64,000 nt of DNA, taken from contig CM059973.1 of assembly GCA_030490835.1 (NCBI GenBank), positions 88,557,641 to 88,621,640 of the forward strand. Direction: 5' to 3'. The DNA comes from Annona cherimola (taxonomy: Eukaryota > Streptophyta > Magnoliopsida > Magnoliales > Annonaceae). Positions within the stretch are counted from its first letter, which is position 1. Every line of letters starts with the position of its first letter. This document shows, piece by piece, positions 49,601-60,894 of the stretch. The translations under genes were made by a program, and so were the position numbers. The notes beneath the pieces are model-generated. The model was given only the letters and a program-made list of their open reading frames with translations, made no database searches and was not told the origin of the DNA.

Positions 49601-51755
49601 TTTGTTGGTGCTTGGTTGTTAATCCTTCTGATTGAAGAAAGAGCTGGCATATCAGTAGTGTGACCATGGCAAAATTGCATCCTAGCTGCATAAAAGCAAT
49701 TGATTGTTTATATTTGGCTACTTCTGTTCCTGTTCTCTAAGTATCATTGCCTTGTGCATGCAGAGTCCCAGTGTGTGGGTGATGCTTTCTCTTGCACCAA
49801 TTGTTGGAGGAGTGGCATTGGCATCTCTTACTGAAGCTTCTTTCAATTGGTAAGATAAACTTGATCATAAATTTTTGTACCTCGGAAAGTCAGAAGGCTA
49901 TCTACTTCCTGGTGTAAAGTATGACTTGTCCAGATTCTTTATTTCCCCCCCTCTTCTGCAATAATTACTGATATGTTGTGAGTGGTTTAACCCTTGGAGG
50001 ATGGTCATCATTTGTGTGCATTTGATGTTTAGGGCTGGATTTTGGAGTGCAATGGCTTCAAACCTGACCAACCAATCTCGTAATGTACTCAGCAAAAAAT
50101 TCATGGTTAAGAAAGAGGTAAACAGCATAATTAGTAAGAAAGATATCATGATTCTTTTATTCTGATTTATTCCAGGTTTGACAAGGATTATTCCGTCACT
50201 GGAAAGCTGTGAACTTGATGCATAATTCCGGCAAATAATCAATGCTTATGGCATTGTGGTCTTTCTGGAAAGGTGTCAGTCTAACTAGGAATCAGCATGG
50301 AACAAATTCATTTGCCCAAACTGTCAAATAAACCAATATCTGATTGTTGATGTCATCATCATTTTGATGAGAAATATGTGGAAGCTTCTCATGTGAAAGT
50401 CGTAGCTTTCCCTAAGCATTTGGAGCGTGAAATATGTTCCTGAATCATGTTAAGCAGCTGGTGGTTTTGCATGGTCAGGCTGAGTCAAGTTGCCAAAATA
50501 TGCCAGCATTGAACCATATCTCACATCCTCTAAATTGCATGCTACCTTCCAATTTCATGATTGAGATAAGAACAGCATCTTGCTCTGGGCCACAAACATG
50601 TATACAGATTTGAGATTCAAACAGATTTTGATGACAATGATAATGATGATTTCAGATTTCCAGCCTCCGTTTAGTGGTTCATGCTAATTCGGTGTTAAAT
50701 AACTTGAAACACTTTTTCTTGTGCTTGTTGTGTGGTTGGTACTTAAGAGACTCTCATTTTGGAAGTGATGTGTAACACAGTCTTTTATTGGGCAGGAATC
50801 TCTGGACAACATAACACTCTTCTCAGTAATCACACTCATGTCATTTCTCCTCTTGGCCCCTGTTACTGTTTTAGTTGAAGGCGTTAAGTTTACTCCCTCA
50901 TACTTGCAATCAGCTGTAAGTTAAATCCTTCACACAAACTAATCCGTAAGTTGCTGATTTTTTGGATTGATCACCTGCAATGCATGTTTATGACGAATAA
51001 AGTAAGGTTGTATCATACTAATGGTTGGATGTGCTGCATCTTATTTGTCTTTTACAGTTGTACTCTATTTGAGGAGCTTAATTTGTAATGTACTTGGTTT
51101 CTTGTGTCTTAGGGCTTAGATGTTAATCAAGTTGTTGTGAGAGCTCTCGTGGCTGGTCTCTGTTTTCATGCATATCAGCAGGTGAGTATTGTCAATGTAT
51201 GCATGTGCACTGATGGCTGCATTTTGATCCATTTGGTTGCCTTTGGTACCATATATATATATATATATATTTTCCCCGAAGCTAGTAATTCTCTGTTCCG
51301 CGAAGGCTGATCTTCTATTTCAAATACACAGGTTTCTTATATGATATTGGCAAGGGTTTCACCCGTGACCCACTCTGTTGGCAACTGTGTGAAGCGGGTT
51401 GTTGTCATTGTGACCTCAGTTCTCTTTTTCAGAACCCCCGTCTCACCAATCAATTCTCTGGGTAATTTACGGTCATTTCGGTTATAAGCAGTATCAGTGT
51501 TTAGGTGGCCATCATGCATATATTCTTCCATTGGAATAAATGCGTTTGCTTGCGCCCTGTAGCTTCTCGTAGTACTCTCCATTCTTTTTGTGCGCGCGCG
51601 CACATGCATGACTGAATCTGAATCCTATTTCTGCTCTCAATGCTTGGTAAAAGTCATTTATGTGTGCGACTGAATGGTGCGCAGGAACTGGCGTGGCACT
51701 TGCTGGAGTATTCCTGTACTCAAGGGTGAAGCGGATAAAGCCAAAGAAGGACTAA
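46655..51755 (+). CDS. PPT: Plastid phosphoenolpyruvate/phosphate translocator
   Basis: Nine exons join in phase to 408 residues: 46655-47044, 48383-48505, 48628-48780, 49764-49849, 50033-50117, 50796-50915, 51113-51181, 51332-51461 and 51685-51755. The first 85 or so residues are Ser/Pro/Arg-rich, as a plastid transit peptide. The mature part is a drug/metabolite-transporter fold with about ten membrane spans. Diagnostic blocks are [74 protein letters not shown] and [20 protein letters not shown] followed by NCVKRVVVI. The Lys-Arg pair in NCVKRV corresponds to the phosphate-binding pair of triose-phosphate translocators. PPTs import phosphoenolpyruvate into plastids in exchange for phosphate, feeding the shikimate pathway. 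The pattern fits PPT better than TPT, GPT or XPT; which PPT paralogue it is cannot be settled here. The start is the first ATG; an upstream in-frame TTG is not used. Confidence 0.95.
49310..49585. mobile_element. MITE, GGGTGTGTTTGGCA family, in a PPT intron
   Basis: Ends GGGTGTGTTTGACA and TGTCAAACGCACCC-type flank 276 bp. It is the reverse-orientation relative of the copy at 3023-3296, sharing for example the GTGATGTGATATGATAGGGG and GGGTAGTTGTATAG-like blocks. It sits in the intron between PPT coding exons 3 and 4. Confidence 0.8.
51250..51271. repeat. (AT)n microsatellite in a PPT intron
   Basis: About eleven AT units lie in the intron before the exon beginning at 51332. Confidence 0.85.
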
Positions 51756-52864
51756 TCATGCGAAGGGAATAGTTGGATTGCTATGGATTTTGTGCTAGTG
51801 GTGGTGTAATTTCTGTCAGGAACAGAAGCTGGCTTAAGCCGGTGTCTAGTGTAGGTAGAGGAGCATCATGTCTTGCTAGGAGGGAGATGATCATTGCATT
51901 CTTTTGCCGTTCCAACAATTTTTCAAGCGGCAAATTCTTGCCCCTTAAAAACTGATATACTCGTTTTTCACCCGTTTCATCTCTCACTGCCAAATAATAA
52001 TAATAATGATGATGATGATAATTACTGTTCTCTAGATGAACAGAACATCAATGAGTGGGTCTGTCGTATCCAACCGTGATACTCATTTTTCATAGATCCT
52101 TTGACAGCTACCTTTCCACCTTCCAAGGTCAATGGAAGCTTCCTCACTCTATTCTTAACATATTCACTAAACTTTTATCCCGATGCCAAGAATATTGTTC
52201 TCGGGGTCTGATTAATGCTTGGAATGTGAAAGACTCAGTTTTTAATAATTAGAGCTAGTTTCTAGTAATTACAATTTTACCTACATTAAAAAATTTATTA
52301 TTAATTCTTATTTGATGCAACTTTTGAATGAATAAATTTTTGTTGTAAGAGCTGTTAAAATGAGAAAAGTGATGGATATGATAGGATTAATGATGAGAAG
52401 TAAATATAATAAAATTAAAATATACAAGGGTAGTAGATAATAAAATTAAAATATATAAGACTAGTTGTATGGATAGTTATGAAGAAATTTTTTAAAAAGT
52501 ATAATATGAAAAAATGTAACAAAAATTATTAAAAAAATATGACAATAGTAGAAAGTGAATAGTGTTATATTGCCAAACACATCTTCACAATTTAACAAAA
52601 AGTGAAATATATACGATGAGTATCGGATGGCTAGTAAAAGGCCAAAGGTTAATTTTAATATTAATATGAATGATTTAAAGTCGTTAAAGAGGGTCGGGTT
52701 TGCTTGTTGACCTCTCAACCCAAGACATAGCCAATCCATCTCGGTGTACTCAACCAAATCTACACACATAGCAAAGTCTCATCAGCATAGCCAAAAACTC
52801 AAAGCCTGGATAAGAAAGACTAACCAGTTTCTACAAGCACTGTGGTTGTGTCATTGGATGAGTC
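51756..52864. other. PPT 3' flank and intergenic DNA
   Basis: The first few hundred bases should be the PPT 3' UTR. A further copy of the GGGTGTGTTTGGCA MITE family lies at about 52300-52590, with a decayed left end and a right end TTGCCAAACACATC. No gene is recognised. Confidence 0.45.
52300..52590. mobile_element. Degenerate MITE of the GGGTGTGTTTGGCA family
   Basis: AAAAGTGATGGATATGATAG, ATAAAATTAAAATATA and TAGTTGTATGGATAGTTATG occur in family order. A short stretch (AATAAAATTAAAATATA) is repeated within it. Confidence 0.55.
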
Positions 52865-53330
52865 AGGAAAATTGTAGTTCTTATAAATGCTACTGCTGCG
52901 TAGGATGGATGAGACCATGTCAGGAAAACTGCAGGTTCTTATGAGAAAGTTGTTTGTTCTTATGAACGCTATTCCTGCGTAGAATGGATGAAACCATGTT
53001 AGGAAAATTGCAGGTTCTTATAAATTCTATTCCTACGTAGAATGGATGAGACCATGTTAGGAAAACTGTAGGTTCTTATAAGAAAGTTGCATGTTCTTAT
53101 AAAAGCTATCCCTGCGTAGAATGGATGAAATCTTGTTAATAAAATTGTGGTCTCTTATAAACGATTAAGAAAACTGTAGGTTCTATTGAATCCTGCGTAG
53201 AATGGATGAAACCATGTTAGGAAAATTACAGGTTCTTATAAACGCTATTCCTGCGTAGAATGGACGAGGTCATGAGACCATATAAAGAAAACTGGAGGAT
53301 CTTGTAAACGCTATGCTGGAGTAGAATGTG
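52865..53330. repeat. Minisatellite with CCTGCGTAGAATGGATGA units
   Basis: The word TGCGTAGAATGGATGA, or a close variant, occurs about seven times, with GGTTCTTATAAACGCTATTC and CCATGTTAGGAAAATTGCAG linking the units. The basic spacing is about 58-60 bp, but some units carry an extra block of about 24 bp (AAGTTGCATGTTCTTATAA). This higher-order pattern indicates unequal exchange. Confidence 0.85.
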
Positions 53331-53525
53331 TTGCACAGAAATAGGAGCAGCGGCGGATGGCGGCAAAATTTTTTCATCAAGACTGTTGCCAAGCATTGCA
53401 TTTTTAAAGAGATCTTTTTTCTTACACTTTATTGCGATTTTTTATTAAAAAATAATAATTTTCCGTAAGACACTAATTTCAGCATTTATGCTGACAAATG
53501 AGGAATACATATTTAATTTTTGGAG
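53331..53525. other. Unassigned AT-rich spacer
   Basis: A stretch between the minisatellite and the next fold-back element with no recognised feature. Confidence 0.4.
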
Positions 53526-54004
53526 ATTTTTGTAAATATATCTATAAAATTTGATTAATATTATATCCTTGTCTCTAAATTTGCCGAAATTGTAATTATG
53601 ATCACAAGGTTTGCATAAAATTGCAAGTATGTTCCTTTCATTATAATGCTGTTAAATTTTTATGTAAAATGATGATAACACTATTTGAGCCTAGTAATAC
53701 ATTTGCAATTTTTCTAAATATTATGAGCATTTCGTAAAAAAAAATCTAAAATAATAATATAGGTAAAAATATATAAAATAATGAAATAGAAAATATATTT
53801 ACAATAGTTGGAAAAGTTATGAGTGAATTACTCAATTTAAAGGGAACTTTCGTCATTTTACAATAAAATCTAATGTCATCCTAATTGAAAGGATACAAGC
53901 CCAATTTTATACAAATCTTGAGGACATATTTGTAATTTCAGCAAATTTAGAGACATGGACGCAATAATAATTAAACTTATATTCGTATTTGTAAAAATTT
54001 CTTT
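53526..54004. mobile_element. Fold-back element with long inverted arms (family D)
   Basis: The left arm (TTTGTAAATATATCTATAAA, then ATCCTTGTCTCTAAATTTGC) is mirrored by the right arm (GCAAATTTAGAGACATGGAC, then ATTCGTATTTGTAAAAATTT), so the arms extend for about 130 bp or more. There is no coding capacity. A Mutator-like non-autonomous origin is plausible. Confidence 0.7.
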
Positions 54005-54756
54005 TCTTTTCTGACGAATTCTTTATAATCTTTTTCTAATGAACATTCTTTCTAATATTTTATTTTCGTATTTTGAAAAGCCAGAAGTATGCAATTTTTT
54101 TTTTTTCAAGTGTAATTCGGATGGTCATCATCATATAGATTCAAGACTTCTAAAACTTCAAACAGGATACGAATTCATTTCATGCCCATGAAATTAAGAT
54201 TTAAAAGAAGAAAAATCATATCTTCTGAGGACGATTTGTTATTGTGCAGCCGCCGCCTGTTCCAAAGAGGAATAAATTAACTGACCCACTTGGAAATGAG
54301 AAAAATAGGTGGAAATGTTTTTAAACAACTAGATATCCTAGATACACGCGCCCCTACCCTACCTATATTTCTACAACTATGTCTTTTACGTAAAAAACTT
54401 ATTTTTTATGCTTATTTATTTTGTTTTGATCATTACTTTCTGCTACGATGCAGCAATTTCATTTTTTTCTTATTTTGAAACAGAATAATACTCCATAGTA
54501 AAGCAAGGTAATTAATATAAGATATTAATAGAAAAATTTAAGCCATCTTACTAATTTCGAAAACCAAAAGTGCTTCATTATAATGTAACTATCCTCTTTG
54601 ATAACTTGTCCGAAAACGTATTACCGAGTAAGGATGGCAAAGAAAGCGTAATAGCAGAGCAGGTAGTCTAAAACTTGGAGCCAATGTAAAACTTGGAGCC
54701 AATGTTCTTAAAACCGGACCAACGCCTCGACCGATACTACCGTTGACATGGGACTG

Positions 54757-55106
54757 CAATCTTGTGCACCCGGGTGCATTAATTTTTTTTTATTTTTTTT
54801 TTGAAATTTTTTTTATACTAGTGTTAATCTAAGTGTATTTAACATGTGTATCAATTTTTACCTTTTTTCGAGTATTTTAGATATTTATTTTTAATTTTTG
54901 AAAATCAGCGGCATTTTAGGTAATTTTAAATTACTAAAATGCTACCAATTTTCAAAAATTAAAAATAGATATCTAAAATACTCTAAAAATGGTAAAAATT
55001 GATACACATGTTAAATACACTTAGTATAACACTTGTATAAAAAAAGTTTTCAAAAAAAAATTAAAAAAATAAGTTTAATTCACCAGGGTGCACTGAGGGG
55101 CTGCAT
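54757..55106. mobile_element. Fold-back MITE (family A)
   Basis: GTGCACCCGGGTGCATTAA at the left and CACCAGGGTGCACTG at the right form the ends. The left arm has TAAGTGTATTTAACATGTGT and the right TGTTAAATACACTTAG. The centre pairs CGGCATTTTAGGTAATTTTA with AAATTACTAAAATGCTACC. It is closely related to 37391-37718. Confidence 0.8.
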
Positions 55107-55395
55107 TAAATCGCTATCCGATATTGGGCATATCCAGCCCGGTTTCGGCTAGACCTAGTTAACGGATCAAACTGGTAGAACTTTAGCGGTTAATTTATAA
55201 AATTGTCCAATTTATCCGGATAAGGGAGAAAACGCAACTCTTGACCATTCAACAGACTTTAGCGGTTTTTATCTAAAAGAAGAAAAAAAACAAAACAAAA
55301 ACAAAAAGACTTTTGTGCCCTTTTGGAATAGCTTATTCCTTTCCCATTTTAACAGCAAAAAATATTTTGCTCTGCTTATATAATTTTTTTACTGG

Positions 55396-55950
55396 TTAAT
55401 TTCAAATATACCCACTACTTTTGCTCTTAATTACAAATATAACCACTAAGTTTGAAAATTTTCACATATACCCACTAAGTATTTCGTTAATTTCAAATAT
55501 ACCTACTACTTTTGCTCTTAATTACAAATATAACCACTCAGTTTGAAAATTTTCACATATACCCACTAAGTATTTCGTTAATTTCAAATATAACCAATAT
55601 GACAGTGAGGAATGTTTAATAATTTTAGAATTCCGAAATACTTATGATTGGTCTAACCTCCATTGTTATTAGTGTCATATTTGGACGGTCAGAACTTATT
55701 ACCTAATTTCTCAATCAAGTAGGATGAGTTTTCATTATACCATTTAGCTTCTGTCATAGCTAAATAACTATTATTATTAAATAATAAGGGACATTTTGAA
55801 CATTTTCTATGATAAATAATCGTGATTTTTAATTGTAAATGACGGAATAAGTATAGATGAAATTTTACTTATACTTAGTGAGTATATATGAAAGTTTTTA
55901 AACTTAGTAGATATATTGGTAATTAAGGGCAAAGGTAATGGAAATATTTG
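55396..55950. mobile_element. Fold-back element with a 91-bp tandemly duplicated arm (family E)
   Basis: TTAATTTCAAATATACC starts at 55396 and 55487 and its TTAATTTCAAATATAACC form at 55578, so one arm holds about two copies of a 91-bp unit. The reverse complement lies once at about 55860-55950 (TTTAAACTTAGTAGATATAT, GCAAAGGTAATGG). There is no coding capacity. Confidence 0.75.
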
Positions 55951-56693
55951 AAATTAAAATTTTGTTTGCTGTATGAAGACTGGATTGGTGAGATTAATGA
56001 ATATCCTTTTGTGAAAATTGAGATTTTTGAATTTCTGTATTTATTTAAAGATTCAACCATCTGATATTTATTGTTATTTTTATTCTATTTTTATTTCAAT
56101 TTCAATTACTATGTTTTTCTTATTTTTGAATTTTGAATTGTAATATGTCATACATAAAATTTTAATTATGAATAATTTTATTACACGAGATTTAGTCTGG
56201 TTTGATCCAAGCTTTACAAGGACGCACGGTAGTCTACAAAAATTTTCTTGAAGCATTACATTCTTTCATGTAACATTTTCCAAGCTGAAAATAGAAGATA
56301 TATATCCATGGGTAATTATTTTGGCAGTCTCCCGATATTAAGCAATATCCATTTCCTAAACAACGAAATCTTACGTACGTGAGGAAAAAAAAAAAATCAA
56401 AAAATTTTTTAAATGAAGAAAAAAAATCAAAGTTTAAGATATTAACTATTTTCATTTTTCTCTCTCTTTTTCCCTTTTTGGTTTTCACCCATAAATTCAT
56501 ATATAGTCCGGGGCCACCAATTACATAAATGCTATCTTGACCCTACCACTTTCTTATTCTTCTTCCTGATTTAATTGCTTCTCCAAAGAAGTCCTTGTAC
56601 ACCATAAATTTATTAAGTCCTTATCCTATTTCTTTCTTCTGATCTTTTTATGTCTTTCAATTCCAAATACACAGCAGCAGCAGAAGAAAAGCC
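55951..56693. other. Intergenic DNA, 3' side of the MYB gene
   Basis: The DNA is AT-rich without recognised features. The part adjoining the MYB stop should be its 3' UTR. Confidence 0.35.
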
Positions 56694-58717
56694 TCAGATT
56701 TTCTTGTTATTGCTGCTGCTGCTGCTGCTGTTGGTATGAGCAATCATCTCCACCAAATCCATCTCCTTCTTCACATTCTCACACTGCATGAGAGACTCAA
56801 CATCCAAAGCCATCTCCACCTCCATGCGCTTGTCATCCCCCGCCGAACCGCAGCCGCCGTCGTCGCCGGCAGCAGGCGTCATCATCATCATATGATCAAA
56901 GACGGACCCAACGGGCGCCACATCCATGTCGTCGATCTGGAAGTCCAAGATGTCGGTGAAATCGCAGTAGCTAGGGACGAGCCGCTCGCACTCCGAGCTC
57001 CCCAGCTGACCGCGCAATGCTGTTGCTGTTGCAGCTGTGGAAGAAGAACTTCCATTAGTATTCTTATCGTTCTCTGTAGCGATTCTGGTGGGCCCGGTCG
57101 CCATCAGGCTCTTGATGTAGTTCTGAAGCAGAGAGCTGGGCTTTGGGTATTTGGAGCTTCGGCACTTGCGCCGTGAGAACTGCCTCCTCTTCGTTGCATT
57201 CCAACGGTTCTTGATGGAGTTTTCAGTCCTCCCAGGAAGCCTCTTTGCAATTTCTGCCCACTTGTTTCCTATCTCTGAATGGGCTTGTATGATAATCATA
57301 TCCTCTTCCTCTGTCCACGTATCTTTCTGCAAACAAATCGAGGAAAGCAAAATTTCAGCGCATTCATTCATTCCTATATTCTGTGCATTGTTTATATGCA
57401 GGATTTATTTTGCTTAAGAAATGACCCCATCGTAAATGCAAACCAGCAATTATCTGAGCTTAGGAACTGTATTGTAGAACAGTCAGAGAATTCAAACAAG
57501 CCACATCCCCATGCTATTGTCATGGCCATGACATGCTACACTGGTGATTCATGGCCTATGGGCCAGACAATCCTGCATGCATGCAGTTGCACGTGGCAGG
57601 TACAACACGTGGACCCCAACTTCGCATGTGTACCGCGTGTGCATGCCCAACTGAGACTCCCTTTAATCAATTCATTGGATTTAAAAAAACCTTTTACTCC
57701 AATTTGGGTGTCTGTTGCAGCAATGCATTAAGAGAAATAAAAGAAAGAAATTTGAATAAGAAGAGGATAAATACATAAATAATAAACGACCTTAATGTTG
57801 GGTCTGAGGTGGTTGTGCCATCTTTCTCTGCATTGTTTGCCCATCCTTCCATTCAACATCTTTGCAATTTGAGACCACTTCCTCAATCCAAACTGCTCCA
57901 CTAAATGCACCAACAACCTACAAAGCCCCACAAATGTATTTCCAAACAGAAAACAGATTTACAGCCATTGCAAAACCATGAAAATCTAATTGCAAAAATA
58001 GCCCCAGAATTTATTTGATCAGAGGATTGAAACATTGGCCTTGGCCATGCACACAGCAGAGGATTATCCAATATTTTCTACGGCACATGCATGGCGCAGA
58101 AGGTTGTCGAATCATCTCATTTTGGCCGTCCAACAGCTCCAAGATCAAGGCAAGAAGAAGAAGAAATATGAAACCAACGGGAAACAACAACAATACCTAT
58201 CTTCTTCCAACGTCCATTGGCCCTTAACCACATTGGATTTCTTCTGATTCTTCCCGCCCTTTTTCAATTGCATGCTCTTCTTACTACTATCCAAACCAAC
58301 TTCCCCATAAAAGCCATTATCTCCAGTTACGCATGAAATCTCATCCGGCAACACAAACCCCATCTCCTCCACCACATTGTAGCAGCTTCGATCCTGCTCC
58401 ATCGGATCCTTCTCCCCCTTCTCCTCAAAACCAGCCCCCAACACCCCGTTTCCGCTATCCACCACGAACGCCTTGCCGCCCCCGCCAGTGTCGTTCGACG
58501 AAGACCCACTCGCCAATCCTCCCAGGGGATGGAAATTGGAATTTCCCAAGAAGCCATCCCCTGCGAAATGGTCGAAATTGAGAAAAACTTGAGGAGCTCT
58601 GGATGGGAAAGGTTCCAGAGAAATCCCAGTTCGGATGTCAGATTTTGGGCAGTTCGCCGGCAGGAACAACGGCACCGGAGCCAGCTGCTCTGCTCTGAAT
58701 CTGGAGTAGAAGTCCAT
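56694..58717 (-). CDS. R2R3-MYB transcription factor, MYB98-type
   Basis: Three exons (58197-58717, 57791-57917, 56694-57326) join in phase to 426 residues. The N-terminal 160 residues are low-complexity and lack a known domain. The R2 repeat is at about 163-216, [20 protein letters not shown] then [20 protein letters not shown] and [14 protein letters not shown]. The R3 repeat is at about 217-266, [20 protein letters not shown] and [20 protein letters not shown]. Both introns fall in the MYB repeats. The GLRKWS core and the [20 protein letters not shown] stretch just after R3 place it with MYB98/MYB64/MYB119/MYB115/MYB118. In Arabidopsis these act in female gametophyte and seed development; this is family knowledge, not proof here. 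The C-terminus is acidic ([17 protein letters not shown]) and ends in a Ser run encoded by a short trinucleotide repeat. The start is the first ATG. Confidence 0.92.
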
Positions 58718-58754
58718 GGCGAGAAGAGAGAGAGGTGCGTGAGTCGGATGCTCT

Positions 58755-58765
58755 GCTTCTTATAA
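58755..58765 (-). promoter_or_regulatory. Candidate TATA box of the MYB gene
   Basis: On the minus strand CTTATAAGAAG lies about 40 bp upstream of the MYB start codon. The spacing suits a TATA box only if the 5' UTR is very short; other leaders cannot be excluded. Confidence 0.3.
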
Positions 58766-60829
58766 GAACCAAAAAGCCATGCATTGAAGGCTGTGGATTT
58801 ATGGCCGTTGATTTTGGGGCTAATCCGACGGTTAACATTGCGTAGTAATTGTGACTGTTAAGCTTCCCTTTGCTGGTGCTTTCGCCCTTCACGCACACAT
58901 ACAAACACTCCAAAGCAGCAATCATTGCGTCTTCGTACGATTTCCCATTTTTGGACATTTAAAACCTATTTGACACTCTGGAGGTATAAATCTCTTCATA
59001 CACGTAAGCACGTCGTTTGTCACTGCCCAGTACGCCAGGCTCATAATTCAAAAGTTTGAAACCGTTACAAGACACAAGTATGGAGTACTCGTTTGCATTG
59101 GGGTTGAAATCTTTATCTTTGTCTGGAACTTAGTTGGGATTGTTAATGGATGGTCAGAGATTGATGCTTACGACTATGGCTGCGTGACTGTAATTTGAAT
59201 GTTGGATTATACGCAATAGGCTGGAAGCTATTCCAATAGTTTCAACGGTCCAATTTTAGTTTTATTTTCTTATGATGGATATGCAAATTGTTGCATGGGG
59301 AAATTTGGTTCGATAGAGCATTTGAAGTCTTCTGAGTCAAAAAAAAGTGACACGTGGCAGATATGGCGGGTCGGGGGCTAAATCTCAGGCGCTTGCAAAA
59401 ATGCAGGGGCTGCTGCAGCACGTGCTGATATTAGTCGCCCGAAATGAGGGATTTCATTTTCCACGGCTCTTTTTAGAGAGAGAGAGAGAGAGAGAGAGAG
59501 GGTGATTTTTATTAACCATTTAAAGTCAGCTGGTTTGTATAGCCATAGTCACCTAAATTAACTTGAGCGTGGTTGGATAGAATCAAGACAATGTAAAAGA
59601 AAATAACCAGAGGAGCGTTCTTTATAGAACAGAGAGTTTTGTAATAAATAAATAAGTAAATAAATAATTAAAAGTATAACAATAGCAGTTAAAACAACAA
59701 TTTAAAAAAAAGAAATTGATGTTATTATAGTTTTTAGATTGTGTATCCAAAAGTTGCTTTGATATCTTCTCATCACAAGTCGAAAATAGGATAAGAAACT
59801 TCAGAGCAGTTATTTTGGCAGTGGAGGGAGGGGTAGGGCTCTTGTGGGTCCCAGCCATCTTGCCCCAAAATTGAATGAAGATCTCCAGGGACAAAAGTCC
59901 GAGATTATTGAAAATGTGATTTTGGGGATGAGGCCAATGCAGTTGGATCATCATGCAGTGAAACCGATAGATCCTGACCTTCAACAGCATGACCCAGATA
60001 AGAAGAAGTTGGGACGTTTGTTTGGTGGGCCATTTTTCAGAAGCTGGTATCATCATCATAAACCGTTTCCCACTCTATGGGTCAGTTGCATGGTTTCATT
60101 TGCTGGTATAACTGCCAAAAGAAAAGAAGAGGGATGATGTTGGTCATCTGATTGCTTGATATGGAGGTACGGTCCAGATTGAAGAAAGGTAATAACCCCA
60201 CATGCGAAAAAGAAAATTAAATGCAGGTTAAAGATGGGGCATAAGTAGTTGTATTGAAGAGTGGAGAGAGAGTAAATGGGATGCTATTATTATTAAAGGT
60301 TGGCATTAAACAAACACAAACATACCCATAACTGAAAATTAACTAAATGCTATTCCAAGTTAATTGCCATGTCATTAATTTGAATTTTATGGCTTCTTTT
60401 GGTACACGTGCAAAAGGCTGGAAGGTTGATGTTGGGTGGCATACACATTACGCAATTGGGGCATGAGTTTAAGAACATTACTTTGTCGCATTCAATGCTC
60501 AATAGCATTTGCATGCAACTCAAGTGTCACATTTTTCCCATCATAAATACACACGTTTGGTAACGTGCATAAGTGGGAGGGGTGGGCAAACGTGGGAATT
60601 GGTTCCCGGACTAATAATTTTTCCATCAATAATTATATTTTTTCTACTTTTACTTCTACATTTCAATCATTTTTTTTTATCAACTACCTCCATCAACCCT
60701 ATTTATTCAAATTCTACTTCTATCATTTCTTATCAATCACACAATTTTCGAAATATTTTATTTATTATTTCCCACAATCCCAGCATTTTTATACCCAACC
60801 CAACACAACACACACACAAAGATGAATTT
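58766..60829. other. Intergenic DNA upstream of the MYB gene
   Basis: No gene is recognised. It includes a (GA)n microsatellite at about 59475-59501, an ABRE-like GACACGTGGCAG at about 59350 and a dispersed repeat at 60590-60800. Short open frames at 59622-60137 show no family resemblance. Confidence 0.4.
59474..59502. repeat. (GA)n microsatellite
   Basis: About fourteen GA units lie some 760 bp upstream of the MYB start codon. Confidence 0.9.
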
Positions 60830-60894
60830 AGGTGTAGATACCTGCACCGTAAGTTATAGTATTGTTGCTCGAAATGAGTCTTATATGATCATAA

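Noticed and set aside
52865..53330. CRISPR array
   Set aside because: The units are long, variable and contiguous without unique spacers, and the genome is a plant nuclear one. It is a minisatellite.
56736..57176. 146-residue plus-strand open frame
   Set aside because: It is antisense to the MYB C-terminal exon and His-rich from the reverse of its codons.
58145..58717. Reading the first MYB exon as a full gene ending at 58145
   Set aside because: The frame continues past a splice donor at 58196; the MYB repeats are completed only by the next two exons.
59622..60137. Open frames of 97-145 residues
   Set aside because: No homology is recognised, codon use is not gene-like and no splice context supports them.
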